From: Anaeramoeba flamelloides
Lineage: Eukaryota > Metamonada > Anaeramoebidae
Reading direction: 5' to 3'
NCBI GenBank assembly: GCA_027625915.1
Contig: JANTQA010000020.1
Coordinates: forward strand, 2,046,001-2,110,000
Length of the DNA stretch: 64,000 nt
Shown here: in pieces, positions 35,441 to 56,911 of the stretch
How the letters are laid out: each line of letters opens with the position of its first letter
Numbering within the stretch: position 1 is the stretch's first letter
Translations under genes and position numbers: made by a program
The notes under the pieces: generated by a model
Seen by the model: only the letters and a program-made list of their open reading frames with translations
What the model was told of the DNA's origin: nothing
Database searches by the model: none

Positions 35441-37082
35441 AAGTTGTTCAACTTAATTTTTAAGTTTCTTGTGATAATTGTGGTTACTATGGATTTGAAA
35501 TATTTTTTTTTTGCATAAGAGAATTAAGGAACATAAATTCCAAAATCAATTATTTTTCAAGATCGTAGAACTATTTCTACCATTTTTTGTTTAATCTGGA
35601 TTACTGAACAAAAATTAGAAAATATATGATTTTTTTGAAATATCAAAGATTAAAAAGTCAATAAAGTATTTTAATATAAAAAATTAAAACAAAACAAAAA
35701 AAAATTAATAGTAGTTCCTTTTATTATTTCTTTTTCTTTTTCTAGTTTTAATAATTTTCATAATTTAATAATACACACCATTTTTTATCAAATTTCAAAT
35801 TTTCCTTAAGACACCTTCAAACGTAGCTGGGCACAAAAAAATAATGTTCTATTAACCTCAGCTTAATACTCTAAAACTATTTTCTATTTAAGATATTTCT
35901 TCTCAGAGCATTATTTTTTTTTCAGTATTTCAAATTTGTATTATTAAATTTATATTATTTTAACTTACCATTATTACTCAAGATTTTAATTTTATAAAAA
36001 AAAATAACAAACAATTGAATTTTGGATCAGAAATTACAGAATATGTTTGGAATAAGGTTAATACTGAAATAAAATATTATGTAAAATAAACTATTGAACC
36101 TAAATTACATCCAAAATTTGGAAAAAAAATCCAATCTCAAAAAAAGGATGTGTATCTTTACATTTTTTAGAAGAATTTTCTTTATCCACCTCAAAAGTGT
36201 ATATATGGGATGTTGTAAAAAATAAAGTTTTTCCAATTTTAGAGATAAATAAAGAGTTCCTTAAATATATCCAAATTTTAGTGATAGTAAACCAAACACC
36301 TCGTTTTGATTTATGAGCTCAAAGAGATTTTAAATATTTAATCTTTTTGTGAACACCAATACTTTGTAAAATGATTTTTATTTTAGTAAAGATTCAAAGA
36401 TTGGTATTTACCAAGAGATTTTTTGATTAAAATTATTATTAGTCTATTAAGATAATCAGACATTATATTTACTATTACTAAAATAAGGATAAACACCTGG
36501 AACTTTTTATTTATCTCGAAAAGGATAAAAACTCTTTTTTTTACCTTATTAATATTTACACTTATGTTGATCTAAAAATCAAAATAAGGGACTTATTTTC
36601 AAATTCTGTTTGATTCTGTTGTGGAAAGTCCAAAAAATCCCTACTGACTTTATTTTGAATCAAAGTTTATACCTTTTTCTGCAGATTAAAATTAAACTCA
36701 CTCTGTTTGGTTATTAATTTAAAACAATTTTTCTTTTCATTTTTCAAGATGAGTTCAGGAATTGCATCTGCTTCTTTAAAAACCCAATTTGTAAATGAAA
36801 AATAAGGATGATAAAGTTACTTTTTTTTACCCATTTATAATGCCAAATAACAGTAATTTAGTTTGAAATTTTCTCAACGTACATTTAAAAATCTTTTCTA
36901 AACAACTTGGAGATTGTATTCTAGTTCAACAAAATTTTCACAAGAAAATTATTTAAAGATAATCCATAATTGTGGAACATTATTTTTTAATTCTTATTTT
37001 TTTTTTTGATGATCTGACAAGTAATTTTTTGTTCTTTTCTTTGAAGATTAAATTAAAAAAAAAATAATATTTGAGCTTGGTT

Positions 37083-40000
37083 ATGAACAAAACGAAAAAA
37101 GAAACAAAAGTTAAGGCAAAATACAAATACCAAGATATCGAAGTCTTGTCGCCGTTTGAATTCTATCGATCACAGCATGAAATGAGTGATCGAATTATTT
37201 ATGGGCTAAGAAATGAAAAAAACTGTTTGTTGGAATCACCAACCGGAACTGGTAAATCTATTGTTCTTTTAACTGCAAGTTTAGCCTGGATGGATCATCA
37301 TAAAAAAAGAAATTTGCAACTAATGAAAGGGAATCTAAAGGAAAGAACAAGACCTCAACAAAAAAAAGAAAAAACAAAAGAAGAAGACGAAGAACAAGAA
37401 CAACTAAGTGAAGAAAAGAAGACTTTTAATAAAAAATTCAAAACCTTTATCAAAAACTCAAAAGAAAAAAAAACAACAACAGATCAGCCACAAAAAGAAA
37501 CAAAAGAGAAGGAAACGAAAAAAAAGAACAACAAAAAACCAAAAGAAAATAAAAATTGCCCGTCCAAATGTGAAAATACAAAACAAAAAAAACTCAAAAA
37601 GAAACAGAAACAGAAACAGGAACAGAAGAAGAAACAAAAAAAGAAAAAGAAAAAGCAAAATAAAAAGAAAAATAAAAAGAAAAATAAATCAAACCCATTT
37701 AAGCATGAACTCGTATTAAAGTATGGACTAAATTCAATATCTTCAAGTGATTCAAGTAGTGGCATAGATCCTAATTCAATTTCCAACTCGGACTCTAATT
37801 CTCATTCTGGTTCTGGTTCTGATTCTGATTCTGGGATTAAATTAATCAAACCAAAAAGAACACACAACGGAAAAAAAACAACAAAAAAAGCAACAACGAC
37901 AAGCCCAAGCGTGATCCCGATCGACAATGAAAGTCTTCAAGATATTAAATTAATGCCAACAATTTATTTGTCTTCTCATACCCATACCCAATTAAAACAG
38001 TTAGTACGAGAATTAAGAAAGTCATGCTATAAGCCCAACATGACCACTTTAGGCTCAAGAAAGCATTATTGTTTAAATGAAGAGGTTCTAAAAAGTAAAC
38101 TGGGAGAAAACCAGGCGTGTAAGAAATTGATCAGAAGGGGGAAGTGTCTCTATAAAAAACGCCTTGATGAGCGTGATCTTTCGTTTGGGTCGTTTGGTTT
38201 GGAAAAGAAGGTGTGGGACATGGAGGATTTAAAGGAATTTGGCAGCGAGCAATGTGTGTGTCCATATTATTTGTCCCGAGGGCTGCAAAAGGAAGCAGAT
38301 CTGGTTTTGTCCCCATACAACTATTTGATACAGCCAAGCATTAGGAAGCTATTAAAGATTGATTTGGACAATCAGGTGGTTGTAATCGATGAGGCGCATA
38401 ATATTGAAAACAGCGCGAGAGAGTCCTTGAATTTTAATGCCTCTCTTGGAGATCTGGAAAGAATCACCATTGAGCTCAGGGAAAAGTTAATCAAGTATGG
38501 GCAAAAATTCGTGGAGAAGGCAGAGCTGCTTCAAATCTTAGTAAATACGTTACAAACAATGATTGAAAATTTGGCCGTTACTGGGTTTAGAACTGACAGG
38601 TATGGGAACAAATACAAGTCGTGGAATGGATCTGGTATCTGTGATGCCTTCAAAGAATATCAAATCACGCCTCAAATTATTGGCGAGGCGCGAAAAAATT
38701 ATGAATGGATCCAACTAAAGGTCGGCACAAAGGTAAAAAATGATAACAGCCAAGATGAGGAAATAGTCAAGGCATTAAAGCCAATTCCTGAATTCACTGC
38801 ATTGGCTTCAAGTGTTTTTGAAAGGTTTTTCAATTGCACACAGTTTCTCTTTAAGCATTCAAGTCAATTTGCAATGTATCTAACACAATCAATACCAACC
38901 TTCACAAATAGATATAATCGCAATAGTTATAACAGGAAAAGAAAGTCAAAGTTTATTGACGACAATCAACAATTATTAAACAACACTGTGAAAAATGAAC
39001 TTTCCATCTGGTGTAACTCATCCTATTTGGCATTCCAAGATGGATTTAAAAACGTAAGATCGGTGATTTTGACTTCTGGTACACTGTCGCCCATCTTTTC
39101 GTTTGAATCTGAATTAAAAACAGAATTTCCAATTAAATTGGAAGCGGGACACGTTATAGATATCCCAAGACAGGCAAGAATTGGGACAATATCAAGGGGA
39201 CCAAATAATGTCGAATATAAATTGATCTATAATAACACAAAGAAATTGGAGGTCCAGGATTCTATCGGGAAATTGATCTTAAATTATGCAAAGGTGATCC
39301 CTGACGGCATTTTGGTGTTTTTCCCTTCTTACACACTGATGAACAAATTTAAATCGAGATGGGAATTAACAAACCTCTGGTATCAATTATCAGAAATCAA
39401 AGATCTGTTTGTTGAGCCACAGGGGAAAAGTAAAAAATTTAAAAGCACAATGAATAAATATTATCGGGCGATTAAACAAAACAAAAAAATATCTAGCACA
39501 AAAACTGGGGCAATTTTTTTTGTTGCCTGCCGCGGGAAGGTCAGCGAGGGGATGGATTTTGCCGATGAGAAGGCCAGGTGCACAATAGTTCTTGGTATCC
39601 CTTATCCTAACCTTTCAAATTTGCAAATACTCGAAAAAAAGGGTTATAACAACAAATTTTCTCGCAAGAATGGTCTCTTAAACGGAAGTAAATGGTACGA
39701 TTTGCAAGCCTACAGGGCATTAAATCAAGCTATAGGTAGATGCCTGAGGCATCGGTACGATTACGGATCAATCATTTTAGTCGATTCGCGGTATGCCCTC
39801 AAAAACGTTAAATTGAATTTAACCAAATGGATCAGAAATAGTATTGTTGATTATCGCCATTGGGAACAATCAGTTCTCGATCTGAAAAACTTTTTTGAAA
39901 ATATCAAGCAAAATCCAATAGTTCCTGGGGAATCTGACAATATCCCGAAAAGCAGCCAAATATACACATCTTCTTTTAATTTAAATTTGGAAAAATCAAA

Positions 40001-41141
40001 TCAAAAATCTTCCTTTACAACAAATAATCAATTAAATAAAGCATCGAATAATTCACAAATGATAAATAATAATAATAGTAATATTAATAACTTTATTAGC
40101 AATAATTCCTTAACAAGCCAACCAAATTTAATCCAAAATTCTTATCAAAATAAAAATAATTTTTCAAATTCCTTTAATCAAAATTATAATAATAATAATA
40201 ATAATAGTTTTAACCATCATCAAAATCAAAATCAAAACCAAAACCAGAGCCAAAATTGGTTTCAACAACAACAGCAGCAAAAGTTTCAACCCAATTTAAA
40301 TCAAAATCAATATAAACCATTTAATCAATTTCCAATAAACAACAATAAATTTAAACAGAATAATTTTTACACACAACAACAACAACAATACCCACAACAA
40401 CAGTTTCAAAATAGACGTTTTCCACAATTACAACCACAGCAACAACAGCAGCAGCAGCAGCAGTTTCAAAAACAATTAATAAATTTAGATCCAAAAAAAA
40501 ATCAAATAAATGAAAGGATAATTATGGCAAAAAAAATTCTAAAAACACAAAATACTCCAAATGGGGTAGATCTTAATAAATTCTTCATCTCGCCAATACC
40601 CCCAAACAAAAAATCACCAGAAAAACACATTTTTTCAAAAAAACAGTTAATAAACACCTATTACATCATTACAAAAAAAAATAAAAAAAAAATCAAAAAC
40701 GAAAATACAACTCGAATTTGCTGTGTCGACTGTGGAGAAACTTTATACAATTGGAAAAATAATTTTGATAACATTTCCCTAATTCCTAAAGAACTCAATT
40801 GCAATTTTCGTTCCAAATTTACTAGTTTTTTGGTACTTGAGAACCAATTCCAAAAAAATCAATTTAAAGGGATAATTGACAAAACAAAAAGATTTGATAA
40901 ATTTACGAATTTGAATTATTTTGAAGTTTACTGCTCTTTCTGTGGACACATGATGGGGATATTAACATTAAATTTTAATTTTCTTTGCATATTTGAAAAT
41001 ACCATGAAAGGTGATTTTAGACACCCTTCTATAAAAAAATCACCCTTATTAACAAAAACCGAAGATAAAGATTCTTTAAACCAGGAATCTAATTTCTTTA
41101 AAATGTTTTCTAATAATAATACAAAAAATTCAATAAAATAA
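37083..41141 (+). CDS. FANCJ/BRIP1-type Fe-S DNA helicase, 1352 aa
   Basis: The open frame begins with a TTG at 37071; the first ATG, used here, is 37083 (MNKTKKETK). Single exon. Motif order is Q-motif FEFYRSQHEM and Walker A LLESPTGTGKS near residue 60. A 250-residue K/E- and S/D-rich insert follows. The iron-sulphur domain comes next, with four Cys in HYCLNEE, NQACKKL, RGKCLYK and QCVCPYYLSRG, then DEAH in VVIDEAHNIEN. ILTSGTLSP follows, then motif V ACRGKVSEGMDFAD with GIPYPN, and motif VI QAIGRCLRH with ILVDSRY. These blocks match FANCJ/BRIP1 better than RTEL1, XPD or DDX11. By family knowledge it is a 5'-3' helicase that unwinds damaged or G-quadruplex DNA in the nucleus. After residue 960 comes an N/Q-rich region, then a C-terminal ICCVDCGETLYNW ... 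YCSFCGHMMG pair, a probable zinc ribbon that vertebrate FANCJ lacks as far as I know. Confidence 0.88.
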   Translation: MNKTKKETKVKAKYKYQDIEVLSPFEFYRSQHEMSDRIIYGLRNEKNCLLESPTGTGKSIVLLTASLAWMDHHKKRNLQLMKGNLKERTRPQQKKEKTKEEDEEQEQLSEEKKTFNKKFKTFIKNSKEKKTTTDQPQKETKEKETKKKNNKKPKENKNCPSKCENTKQKKLKKKQKQKQEQKKKQKKKKKKQNKKKNKKKNKSNPFKHELVLKYGLNSISSSDSSSGIDPNSISNSDSNSHSGSGSDSDSGIKLIKPKRTHNGKKTTKKATTTSPSVIPIDNESLQDIKLMPTIYLSSHTHTQLKQLVRELRKSCYKPNMTTLGSRKHYCLNEEVLKSKLGENQACKKLIRRGKCLYKKRLDERDLSFGSFGLEKKVWDMEDLKEFGSEQCVCPYYLSRGLQKEADLVLSPYNYLIQPSIRKLLKIDLDNQVVVIDEAHNIENSARESLNFNASLGDLERITIELREKLIKYGQKFVEKAELLQILVNTLQTMIENLAVTGFRTDRYGNKYKSWNGSGICDAFKEYQITPQIIGEARKNYEWIQLKVGTKVKNDNSQDEEIVKALKPIPEFTALASSVFERFFNCTQFLFKHSSQFAMYLTQSIPTFTNRYNRNSYNRKRKSKFIDDNQQLLNNTVKNELSIWCNSSYLAFQDGFKNVRSVILTSGTLSPIFSFESELKTEFPIKLEAGHVIDIPRQARIGTISRGPNNVEYKLIYNNTKKLEVQDSIGKLILNYAKVIPDGILVFFPSYTLMNKFKSRWELTNLWYQLSEIKDLFVEPQGKSKKFKSTMNKYYRAIKQNKKISSTKTGAIFFVACRGKVSEGMDFADEKARCTIVLGIPYPNLSNLQILEKKGYNNKFSRKNGLLNGSKWYDLQAYRALNQAIGRCLRHRYDYGSIILVDSRYALKNVKLNLTKWIRNSIVDYRHWEQSVLDLKNFFENIKQNPIVPGESDNIPKSSQIYTSSFNLNLEKSNQKSSFTTNNQLNKASNNSQMINNNNSNINNFISNNSLTSQPNLIQNSYQNKNNFSNSFNQNYNNNNNNSFNHHQNQNQNQNQSQNWFQQQQQQKFQPNLNQNQYKPFNQFPINNNKFKQNNFYTQQQQQYPQQQFQNRRFPQLQPQQQQQQQQQFQKQLINLDPKKNQINERIIMAKKILKTQNTPNGVDLNKFFISPIPPNKKSPEKHIFSKKQLINTYYIITKKNKKKIKNENTTRICCVDCGETLYNWKNNFDNISLIPKELNCNFRSKFTSFLVLENQFQKNQFKGIIDKTKRFDKFTNLNYFEVYCSFCGHMMGILTLNFNFLCIFENTMKGDFRHPSIKKSPLLTKTEDKDSLNQESNFFKMFSNNNTKNSIK

Positions 41142-41276
41142 TAATAATAAGAGTTTTTAAAGTACTTTTTGTTTTTTCACAATATTTGTTATTATTTTGT
41201 ATAGAACGCCAGGATACACGAGAAATATACCTATTCTATATCACATACATTCGTGTGTGTTGAAAGAACAACGGGT

Positions 41277-41278
<2 letters not shown>

Positions 41279-41313
<35 letters not shown>
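41279..41313. repeat. (AT)n microsatellite
   Basis: About 34 bases of uninterrupted TA dinucleotides, shortly downstream of the helicase stop. Preceded by GTGTGTGTTGAAAG. Confidence 0.9.
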
Positions 41314-41319
<6 letters not shown>

Positions 41320-41924
41320 AAAACAAAGGGTTATATGCTATTTATTGAGTGAAAGGAGTAAAATACAGAAAATTTATCAAAATAAAAAAAGTGAGTGTGG
41401 AACGATAAAAAAAAACTGTTAAAATAAAAAAAAATCCTAATATTGTTTCTTTGATTTGGTTAAAAAATGTTATCATGTTGAAGGTTTTCCAGAATTGTGA
41501 AGAATCGTATAAAGCCGATGGTTTTACTTTATTCTTTTACTCTTGAAAAAACAACAATTTTTTTAAATAATATTTTGGTTTGAAAATAAATATATTTTCT
41601 AATAACAATTTAACAAAAAAAAAAAAATTAGTAGTTTTGTTTTCTTGATTTTTCCTATTCTGAAAAAAACTAGAGAAAAAAGTAGTTAACTTTTTAAGGA
41701 TTTATAATAATAATGTAAAATCCAATATTTTATCCAGTTCAATTGAAATTAAGCGAAACTAACTTTTGCCTTTTTCGATTTTATTGTTTATTTCAAAAAT
41801 CAAAAGATTTTTTATAAAAAAATAAAAAGAAGAAGAAGAAGAAGAAAAGTTAGGTCAGGAGACTTATAAACTAGTTTCTAGCTAAAAGTATCATGCTTTG
41901 TTGAGTAAGTTATATATATATATA

Positions 41925-42400
41925 TCTAAAGTGTTCTTGAATGGGTTTTTGAAGAACGAATATTAATTTTTGAAATGTCAAAATTGAAATTATTTTTTCC
42001 CTTTTTACTAAGATTTTATATTTATTCAATTTTTTTTAACACTTAATTCATTTGTTAATTTTTTTATATATTGCAAGATCGATATCCACTGGTAAAAAAT
42101 GTGTTATTTTCAAGTTATTAAAAGCCTGAAAATGATTGTTGAAAAATCATAATGATTTCTATTGGAATTTTAATTAATCTTGAATAGGAGATTAAAATGT
42201 ATATTGTTAATTGTTCTACATTGTGTAACTCCTAAGAATTTGTTTTTTTCCAATTTATAAGAATATAGATTGATTTATTAGTTTTATTTCATATATCAAT
42301 CAACAATTCTCAGTTTTTTATTATTCTACTTATTTCTTATTTATTCTTGAAATGTTATTTTTAAATAATATTGATATTCTAAGTTTTAGAGGAGCTTTAG
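41925..42400 (+). mobile_element. M1 family transposon, decayed copy 4
   Basis: GTTCTTGAATGGGTTTTTGA, TTGCAAGATCGATATCCACT, GTTGAAAAATCATAATGATT and GAATAGGAGATTAAAATG follow copy 1 in order. Both terminal inverted repeats are too decayed to delimit. Confidence 0.6.
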
Positions 42401-42714
42401 TAGAAATAATGTTTATGAACCGGTTTTAACAGGAATATTAATAACAGCAACACCGGTTCTATCATAAGAAAAATTCAATATAATACAATTTCTATTAACT
42501 ATGATTAATAATTTGATATTCAGTTATAATAATACGTTTTTTAATTCCGATAAATGTTATAGAATGTTGATTTTGTTCAATAATTTTTATCTAAAAATAT
42601 AGATAATTATTCAAATATAGAAAAAAAGATAAAGAAATTTATATTTTTTTTTGTGTTTTAATAATTAAAAAAAGAAAAAACAAACTATTAAAATTTTTAA
42701 AATAATAATAAAAT

Positions 42715-43340
42715 ATGTCCTAAATATTTGAAAGTACTATTTTTTTCTGACTAATATATTTCGAAATCTAGCTTTTTAACTTAATTCAATTAACCACTGT
42801 GATAAAAATTTTTTAGACCAAAAAAATCTCAACTTTTGAATATCGAAAATATTTTTTAAAATTACTGTGTATTTTTTTATTTTTTTTTTAAAAAATTCGT
42901 GTTGAGAAAAATTTAAAATCAAAGAATAAGATAATATATTAAATTAGAATGGTTTTCCAGAGAGTTTAATATTTTAGTTTAACTTTTTTTTTAATTTTAC
43001 GATTTAAAAATAAAAAAACATTTGAAGAACAAATTAGAGCCTTTTATGAAAAGAAAATTCCCATAATTTAGAATTTGTTTTAGTAAGTGAGTTAAAATAA
43101 AGATGTTGTATATAAAAATATACATAATTTCAAGATTATTTTAATTTATTTTGGCAAAAAAATGTTTTCGAGCAAAAGTTTCAATTAAACTTTATTTAAG
43201 TTAATTTTTTCATTTAATTTTTCTAATTTTTTTAATGGAAGGTATTCAATCATTTTTCCATTTTTAGTGTTTTTTGGTTGGCTGGGAAATATATTTAAGT
43301 GATGAATTATTAATTTAAAATTCAGAAACAATTCTTGAGT
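42715..43340 (+). repeat. 640-bp duplicated segment, copy B
   Basis: Homologous, inverted, to 9720-10355. Shared blocks include ACTTAATTCAATTAACCACT, TCAACTTTTGAATATCGAAA, the 94-codon reading (MVFQRV ... KKTFEEQIRAFYEKKIP) and CCATTTTTAGTGTTTTTTGG past its end. In this copy the reading is interrupted by several stops, so it is a dead paralogue of the frame that stays open in copy A. Confidence 0.6.
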
Positions 43341-43462
43341 GCAGTTATTAGGATTATTATTTGGGTAAAAAACCAAAAAAAGGAAAACCAGTGCGGAATT
43401 GAATAATGAATTTTAAAGTTTCAAAATCAAGATTAATTGAGAAGATTTTAAAAAAAATAACA

Positions 43463-43854
43463 GTTGTGGTAAAAATGCGAAACACAGTTTTTAATTGGGA
43501 ACATTACTGAAAATTCAAAGTAAAATCAATAAAAAGAAGAAACCAATTAACTTCAAATAATAACCCATTATATTATTTTCAATCAATCCAACAAATACAA
43601 TTAAAATCTACTTGATTTATTGAAATTGTTGGTATTCTTTTGGAGATCTCAAAAATAGTCAATTTTTTGAACAAATTTTTAATATCGATCAATCAAAGAA
43701 AAGCCCCATACCAAAAGGTAGTATTAAAAAAACTGTTATTGTGGCGAATACTTCATTTTTTCTTCATTTATTTATTCTTTTTTTCATTGGTTTTACTTTT
43801 CATTTTCAGTAATGTTCCCAATTAAAAACCGTGTTGAACATTTTTTCCACAATG
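43463..43854. repeat. Foldback repeat F2, copy 1
   Basis: The left arm CAGTTGTGGTAAAAATGCGA ... TTTTTAATTGGGAACATTAC is mirrored by GTAATGTTCCCAATTAAAAA ... ATTTTTTCCACAATGG at the right. Arms are about 80 bp and highly similar, the centre about 230 bp. A second copy with its own arms lies at 29509-29945. No frame of interest; behaves like a palindromic MITE. Confidence 0.7.
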
Positions 43855-44399
43855 GTAAAAAATATACTTTTTTTGATCTGTCAAAAACAAATCTTCAAGA
43901 ATAAAACAAAATAATTTTTATAATTCAAAATTTTAGAGTCAAAAAAAATAATAATAATTACTTTTTTGTTAAGCTCTATATAAATTTTAAAGTAAATAAA
44001 TTACTTTTTGTATAACCCAAATAATCTCTCGTAGATTTGATCGTCTAAAATCTCTTAAAATTGATTTTAAAATCCCTTAAAAGTATAATCCTCAAAAAAA
44101 TACGAAATACTGAGAAAATCAATTAAGTAAATGATAGTAAAAAATAAACAACAAAAAATGAAAAAAAAAAAAAAAAGAATCTATAATTATTATCGATAAA
44201 AAGATTAATACTATTCATTTTTTTAAAATTAAATAAAAAATTGGAATTGATTAAGTATTAAAAATAAATAAATAAATGATAAAAAAAATAACAGAGAAAG
44301 GGGAGTAAAAAAAAAGAAGAAGAAGAAGAATAAATCACATGGCAAATAATAATAATAATAAATTATAAATTAAATAAATTTTATATTACATGTCTTCAA

Positions 44400-54083
<9,684 letters not shown>

Positions 54084-55633
54084 CTTGATTTTTTAGTTTG
54101 GAATTAAATTGTTTCTTTGTGAAAATTGCACGTGTTGATCAAAAAAAAACAAAAATAAAACAAAACCAATAAAAATGAAGAACCACATCTCAATATTTGA
54201 AACACCCTTTACAGATTTTGTATAAACCAATTTAGTTTATTCAGATACCTTTTTTTTTTTTTTCAAAATAAAACAAAGCATTCAGAATTAAGTGAAATGA
54301 ATAATTTCAGTTGATAAGATTCAAAAAAATACAACACAAATTCTTTATTTCCTTCTATGATGTGAATTGAAAAAAATTAATATTCTTGTTTTATCCAAGA
54401 TACAAAGACTTCTTGTTCTGAATGGTTTTCTCGGTGTTCTTTCGAACTAACATTAATTTATTCTCAAATTGTTGGAGTTTAAATTTTATTTTTTAACTTG
54501 TAAAAATTAATAGTTTTCTTCAAAACTAAAAGAATCAAGATTTGCACAAAGGAATCAACCAAAGACTAAAACAACATTTACAATTTTTTTAATCTTTTAG
54601 GATCAGAAACCAGTTCCAATCGGCCAACACTTTTCCTTTTGACAATAATAACTTAAACAAACTTGAATTTACAAATTTTTTATTTTGGAAGCACGATAAT
54701 TATTAATCGAGACTAGAACACAAACAAGAAAATAAATCTTACTTTTAGTGATACAGATCATGATTTGACCTTTTGAAAGGCAATTATTATTTGGTTCAAG
54801 CACTCTAATTTTTTGAAAAAGCTCACTTCAAGTATGGATCAGAATATGAAAAAAATTTCAAAATTCAAGTCAAATGAGTAATTCCCAAAAAAAAAAAAAA
54901 GAAAATTCCTTCTTTTATTCATTAAAGGATATGAGAGTTAAAAAATAGCTTTCGTCAGAGCACAAAACCATGTTTCAAATAAATCTGTTCTTTTTTTTTT
55001 CTTGTTCCAATACACTATCTGATCTATTCTAAAAAAGTACACTTAGAACTCAAATCGATTTTGAAGGTAAACACATTGATATTTTAAGGGAATTATGAAT
55101 TTAGAATTGATATTTATTGCAATTTTGAACAAATTTTATAATTTTTATGAAATGTAAGGAAGTTTAAGGGATTATCATCACCATAGATCCGTATAGAATC
55201 AAAGTATATTATAATTGGGTGCAAATGGTATTAGTGGTATATGTCTTCACAGGCTCTAAAAAATCCATTCTTAATATTATTGGAACAATAAATTATTATA
55301 TTTTTTACTAAAAGATCACAATTGAAAATTTTCAATTTGGAAATTTTTGATTTTATTTCCTTTTCCAATTCTAAAAATAAAAACACAAGATAATAGGATT
55401 GATGTATTTAAGAGTTTCTATTTAGAACTTCACAAAAGGAACTATTTGTAAAATTCTATAATTTCAAAGATATATTCAATTATCTTCAAAATAAAACCCC
55501 AAAAATTGGTTAGTTTTGTTTCCTTTTTATGAAGCTATTTGTAACATCAATTTATTTTCAAGATCTGAAATAATTTGTCAAAAAAATCTATTGGTTAATT
55601 ATTTAATTTTTTAAAAATATTGATATTGTTAAT
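54084..55633. other. Upstream of the PUF gene, no gene seen
   Basis: AT-rich, with a poly-T run at 54250-54264. 54950-55080 weakly resembles 21290-21430 (CTTGTNCCAAT, then AANTCAAATC and TTNNAANGTAAA blocks). No ORF of interest. Confidence 0.45.
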
Positions 55634-56043
55634 AGTACACATCTGCAAAAAATGATGTCTTAATATTTGAAGTTTTATAACTAAATTTGTCATTTTTACA
55701 AAAATTATAAAACCTTTTCTATGCGCTCCGATGGGGAGGGGGGGGGTCAGTGAACTTAAGGTTTCTAATATCAATAAAAACAATTCAATGAAAGAAGAAA
55801 AAGGTTTGGGATTGTTTTTGTTTTTTGATTACTGAAAATTATTTTCGATTTTTGAATTTCTGTTTCAACCCCAGACATTTTTATTGAATCATTAAATTGT
55901 CTTCTTTGGTTCTTAGAAGCCTCGTATTTGTAAACGGGAAACCACCCCATCGGGGCGCATAGAAAAGGTTTTATAATTTTTGTAAAAATGACGAATTTAG
56001 TTATAAAACGTAAAATATTAAGACATCACTTTTTGCACATATG
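55634..56043. repeat. Foldback repeat F4 with GC-rich inner stem
   Basis: The arms 55634-55742 and 55936-56043 are about 90% identical when inverted (GATGTCTTAATATTT, TTTTTACAAAAATTATAAAA, CCTTTTCTATGCGC, CGATGGGG). The inner ends are GC-rich, and the left one runs into GGGGAGGGGGGGGGTC. The spacer is about 190 bp with further weak inverted symmetry. No coding content. Confidence 0.8.
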
Positions 56044-56164
56044 TAATCTACATTTTCGCACAAATTTAAAAAAGATATTCTACATCTTTGGCTTCTGGAT
56101 ATTGATAATTCAACCTTTCAATTTGTCTCGAAATATCCATTTAGTTAAAAATTCTTCAATTTTT

Positions 56165-56325
56165 TATTAAGGGATAAATCTCTATTAAATTGTTTTACCT
56201 AAAATTTAATAGAGATTGAGAAAATTTTTTGCCAATTACTTTGCTTTGAAAGCCCTGTTTATTTCCAATATTAAATCTATATTTAGATAAGGAACCCTTA
56301 TTTTGAAATTGGTCAAAAAAAAAAA
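56165..56325 (+). repeat. Dispersed repeat shared with 60800-60965, with terminal hairpin
   Basis: AATCTCTATTAAAT and ATTTAATAGAGATT form a hairpin at 56176-56217; the following ~110 bp (GAGAAAATTTTTTGCCAATT, TTGAAATTGGT) match 60800-60965 in order. Confidence 0.55.
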
Positions 56326-56770
56326 AAAATAAAAAAAAAAAATAGAGACAGCTCCTTCATACAGGATCATCTTACTTAATAGGATCAACAAATAGTACTA
56401 CTTTATTAATCGTTTTTTTTTATAGGGATAGTTGAGTCATGGCAAACTAATACAATCCACCCAATAACAACATACTTTATATTGGACCCCTCCTTGGTAA
56501 ACACTAGCCACCACAATTCATTAATATTTTTCGAAAAATATCAATTCTAACTTGAATTTGATTAAAATTTTTCTTAATTTTAATTTATTGTGGTAAAGTA
56601 GTGAAAACAATACCTGAAATGAAAAAAATCCAAGACAAGATTTTTAATTGTCAATATTAGGAAAATTTTTGTGTAATTTCATTTATTTAAAATCAAATTA
56701 TTTTTTTTACGAATCAAACTTTTTAAAATTGTAACTCACCCACTTATTAGAATGATGATTAATAGATATA

Positions 56771-56911
56771 CCGCCAGTTCCACTTATAAGACACAAACTT
56801 TCAACGAAATTTAAGGTACAAAAAAATCTCAAAGTAAGGCACAAAATTTAGAATTTGTTTTTGTGACTTAAATTTGGTTGAAAGTTTGTGCCTTAAAAGT
56901 GGAAATGATTG
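56771..56911. mobile_element. M3 MITE, internally deleted copy (141 bp)
   Basis: TA-flanked; starts CCGCCAGTTCCACTTATAAG and ends CCTTAAAAGTGGAAATGATTG. About 55 bp of the centre is missing relative to the 196-bp copies. Confidence 0.75.

Larger units (their letters stand above)
34134..37082. other. Intergenic between the Rxt3-like and helicase genes
   Basis: Directly after the Rxt3-like stop is an (ATT)n/(CAT)n microsatellite (34178-34235) and a C-rich patch CCCCCATCTCCCCGCCCCAC at 34247-34266, perhaps in the 3' UTR. An M1 fragment lies at 34790 and an inverted AGAAGTGT repeat at 35340. No gene seen. Confidence 0.5.
41142..43462. other. Intergenic after the helicase
   Basis: Holds an (AT)n run at 41279-41313, an (AGA)n run at 41828-41847, a decayed M1 copy at 41925-42400 and the duplicated segment at 42715-43340. 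No gene supported. Confidence 0.5.
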
